Assembly (NCBI RefSeq): GCF_007830635.1
Contig: NZ_VLLA01000004.1
Location: forward strand, 248,001-312,000
Direction: 5' to 3'
Source: Bradyrhizobium huanghuaihaiense
GTDB lineage: Bacteria; Pseudomonadota; Alphaproteobacteria; Rhizobiales; Xanthobacteraceae
DNA: 64,000 nucleotides
Shown: piece after piece, positions 62,593 through 64,000 of the stretch
How positions within the stretch are numbered: position 1 is the stretch's first letter
Layout: the number at the start of each line of letters is the position of its first letter
Translations under genes and position numbers: made by a program
The notes under the pieces: model-generated
Told to the model about the DNA's origin: nothing
The model's input: the letters and a program-made list of their open reading frames with translations, nothing else
Databases searched by the model: none

Positions 62593-64000
62593 GACAGGTT
62601 CACCCGCTCGATGCGCACGGCGCATTTCTTGAAGTCGGTTTGCAGCGAGATCGGATCGGTGGCGTCCAGCGTCACCTTGTTGATCAGCTTGGACTCGTCG
62701 AACCAGGGCACGAACACCAGGCCGCGCGGCGGCCGGTCGCGGCCGCGGGTCTCGACGCGGGCGCGGATGAAGCCGCGGCGCGAGACCACCTTCACTTCAT
62801 CCCCGCGCCGCAGCTTCATGTCCTGCGCATCGTCCGGATGCATGAAGCAGACGGCCTCGGGGAACGCCTTGTACAGCTCGGGCACGCGGCGCGTCATGGT
62901 GCCGGAATGCCAGTGCTCCAGCACGCGGCCGGTCGAGAGCCAGTAGGGATAGTCGTTGTCGGGCGATTCCGCCGCCGGCTCGAAAGGCAGCGCGAAGATG
63001 CGCGCCTTGCCGTCGGGATAGCCGTAGAACTGCACGTCGGTGCCCTGCTTGACGTAGGGGTCGCTGCCCTCGCGGAAGCGCCACTTCGTCTCCTGGCCGT
63101 TGACCACGGGCCAGCGCAGGCCGCGCTCCCGGTGATAGGTGTCGAACGGCGCGAGGTCGTGGCCATGGCCACGGCCGAACTGGGCATATTCCTCGAACAG
63201 GCCCTTCTGCACGTAGAAGCCGAACGCCTTGGCTTCCTCGTTGGCGTAGCCTTGTTCGATCTCCGTCACAGGGAATTTGTCGACCTGGCCGTTCTTGTAG
63301 AGCACGTCGAACAGCGTCTTGCCGCGAACGTCCGGCTTCTTGGCGATCAGCTCCTCGGGCCAGACCTCCTCGATCTTGAAGCGTTTTGAAAATTCCATGA
63401 GCTGCCAGAGATCGGATTTGGCTTCGCCCGGCGCGGTGACGAGCTGGTGCCAGAACTGGGTGCGCCGCTCGGCATTGCCGTACGCGCCTTCCTTCTCGAC
63501 CCACATCGCGGTCGGCAGGATCAGGTCGGCGGCGAGCGCCGTCACGGTCGGATAGGCATCCGAGACCACGATGAAATTGTCGGGGTTGCGGAAGCCCGGA
63601 TAGGTCTCCTCGTTGACGTTGGGACCGGCCTGCAGGTTGTTGTTGACCTGGACCCAATAGGCGTTGATCAGGCCGTCCTTCAGCATCCGGCTCTGCAGCA
63701 CGGCGTGTGCGCCGTTCTTGTCGGGAATGGTGCCCTCGGGCAGCTGCCAGATGTGCTCGGCGTGATCGCGGTGCGCCTTGTTGGTCACGACCATGTCGGC
63801 GGGCAGGCGGTGCGAGAAGGTGCCGACCTCGCGCGCGGTGCCGCAGGCCGAGGGCTGGCCGGTCAGCGAGAACGGGCTGTTGCCGGGCGAGGAGATCTTT
63901 CCGGTCAGAAGATGGATGTTGTAGACGAGGTTGTTGGCCCAGACGCCGCGGGTGTGCTGGTTGAACCCCATGGTCCAGAACGAGATCACCTTGGTCTTGG
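62589..64000 (-). CDS. napA: Periplasmic nitrate reductase catalytic subunit, C-terminal part
   Basis: The visible 470 residues are the C-terminal part of the molybdopterin enzyme that reduces nitrate to nitrite; the N-terminus, with its [4Fe-4S] motif and signal, is beyond the window edge at 64000. Recognised stretches are [59 protein letters not shown] and the C-terminal molybdopterin-binding domain with [20 protein letters not shown]. Order napA-napB-napC on one strand with ATGA overlaps is the usual nap operon core. Confidence 0.95.
   Translation of the reverse strand, partial: KTKVISFWTMGFNQHTRGVWANNLVYNIHLLTGKISSPGNSPFSLTGQPSACGTAREVGTFSHRLPADMVVTNKAHRDHAEHIWQLPEGTIPDKNGAHAVLQSRMLKDGLINAYWVQVNNNLQAGPNVNEETYPGFRNPDNFIVVSDAYPTVTALAADLILPTAMWVEKEGAYGNAERRTQFWHQLVTAPGEAKSDLWQLMEFSKRFKIEEVWPEELIAKKPDVRGKTLFDVLYKNGQVDKFPVTEIEQGYANEEAKAFGFYVQKGLFEEYAQFGRGHGHDLAPFDTYHRERGLRWPVVNGQETKWRFREGSDPYVKQGTDVQFYGYPDGKARIFALPFEPAAESPDNDYPYWLSTGRVLEHWHSGTMTRRVPELYKAFPEAVCFMHPDDAQDMKLRRGDEVKVVSRRGFIRARVETRGRDRPPRGLVFVPWFDESKLINKVTLDATDPISLQTDFKKCAVRIERVNLS

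Overview
The window is GC-rich alphaproteobacterial chromosome, most probably from Bradyrhizobium or a very close relative. The evidence is the gene families present (NirK with NirV, HemN, NnrS, a periplasmic nitrate reductase, and an Hmu heme-uptake locus with HmuP and HmuQ types) and several families of short inverted-repeat elements between genes that look like those of Bradyrhizobium genomes. No rRNA, tRNA, CRISPR array, prophage or transposase was recognised. The first gene (EAL domain) and the last (napA) are cut by the window edges.

Layout. 1-5.4 kb: end of an EAL protein, glpD, a polyamine-type ABC importer (ATPase plus two permeases, no binding protein) and a small membrane protein. 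5.5-8.5 kb: an orphan TRAP binding protein directly followed by a chemoreceptor. 8.5-15 kb: a histidine-containing membrane protein, a sugar-type ABC importer without its own ATPase, and an AsmA-family protein. 15.3-16.7 kb: scoAB (3-oxoacid CoA-transferase). 17.2-23.7 kb: a denitrification and NO-response block (nirV, nirK, a small membrane protein, hemN, a DUF1858 protein, an NnrR-like Crp/Fnr regulator and nnrS). Four TTG-N8-CAA sites of the FixK/FNR type lie in its intergenic gaps. 23.7-27.4 kb: an AraC regulator, a FixJ-like regulator with Glu in place of the phospho-acceptor Asp, and a DUF4139 protein.

27.5-36.3 kb is a complete heme-acquisition locus in two divergent units: hemP/hmuP-hmuT-hmuU-hmuV on the minus strand, and hmuR-hmuQ-hutX-exbB-exbD-tonB on the plus strand. 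36.3-44.7 kb holds a phytase-like exported protein, a small secreted protein, a divergent hydrolase/LysR pair, and a second ATPase-less sugar-type ABC operon headed by a 2-hydroxyacid dehydrogenase. The hydrolase/LysR pair sits between the permease terminus of that operon and a decayed copy of the same terminus. 44.9-50.1 kb: a sCache chemoreceptor, an orphan TctC-type binding protein and two tandem EamA transporters. 50.5-58 kb: purA, a proline-rich membrane-anchored protein of unknown function, a run of small exported or membrane proteins, msrB and msrA. 58-64 kb: a TPR-caspase protein, a RecD-like helicase, and napC, napB and napA.

The nitrate reductase at the right edge and the nitrite reductase block at 17-24 kb catalyse consecutive steps of denitrification (nitrate to nitrite to NO). 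HemN supplies heme precursor without oxygen, and NnrS and the NnrR-like regulator handle NO stress and sensing. The heme locus could supply heme for the same cytochromes. All functions are inferred by reading motifs and recalled family features; no database search was possible.
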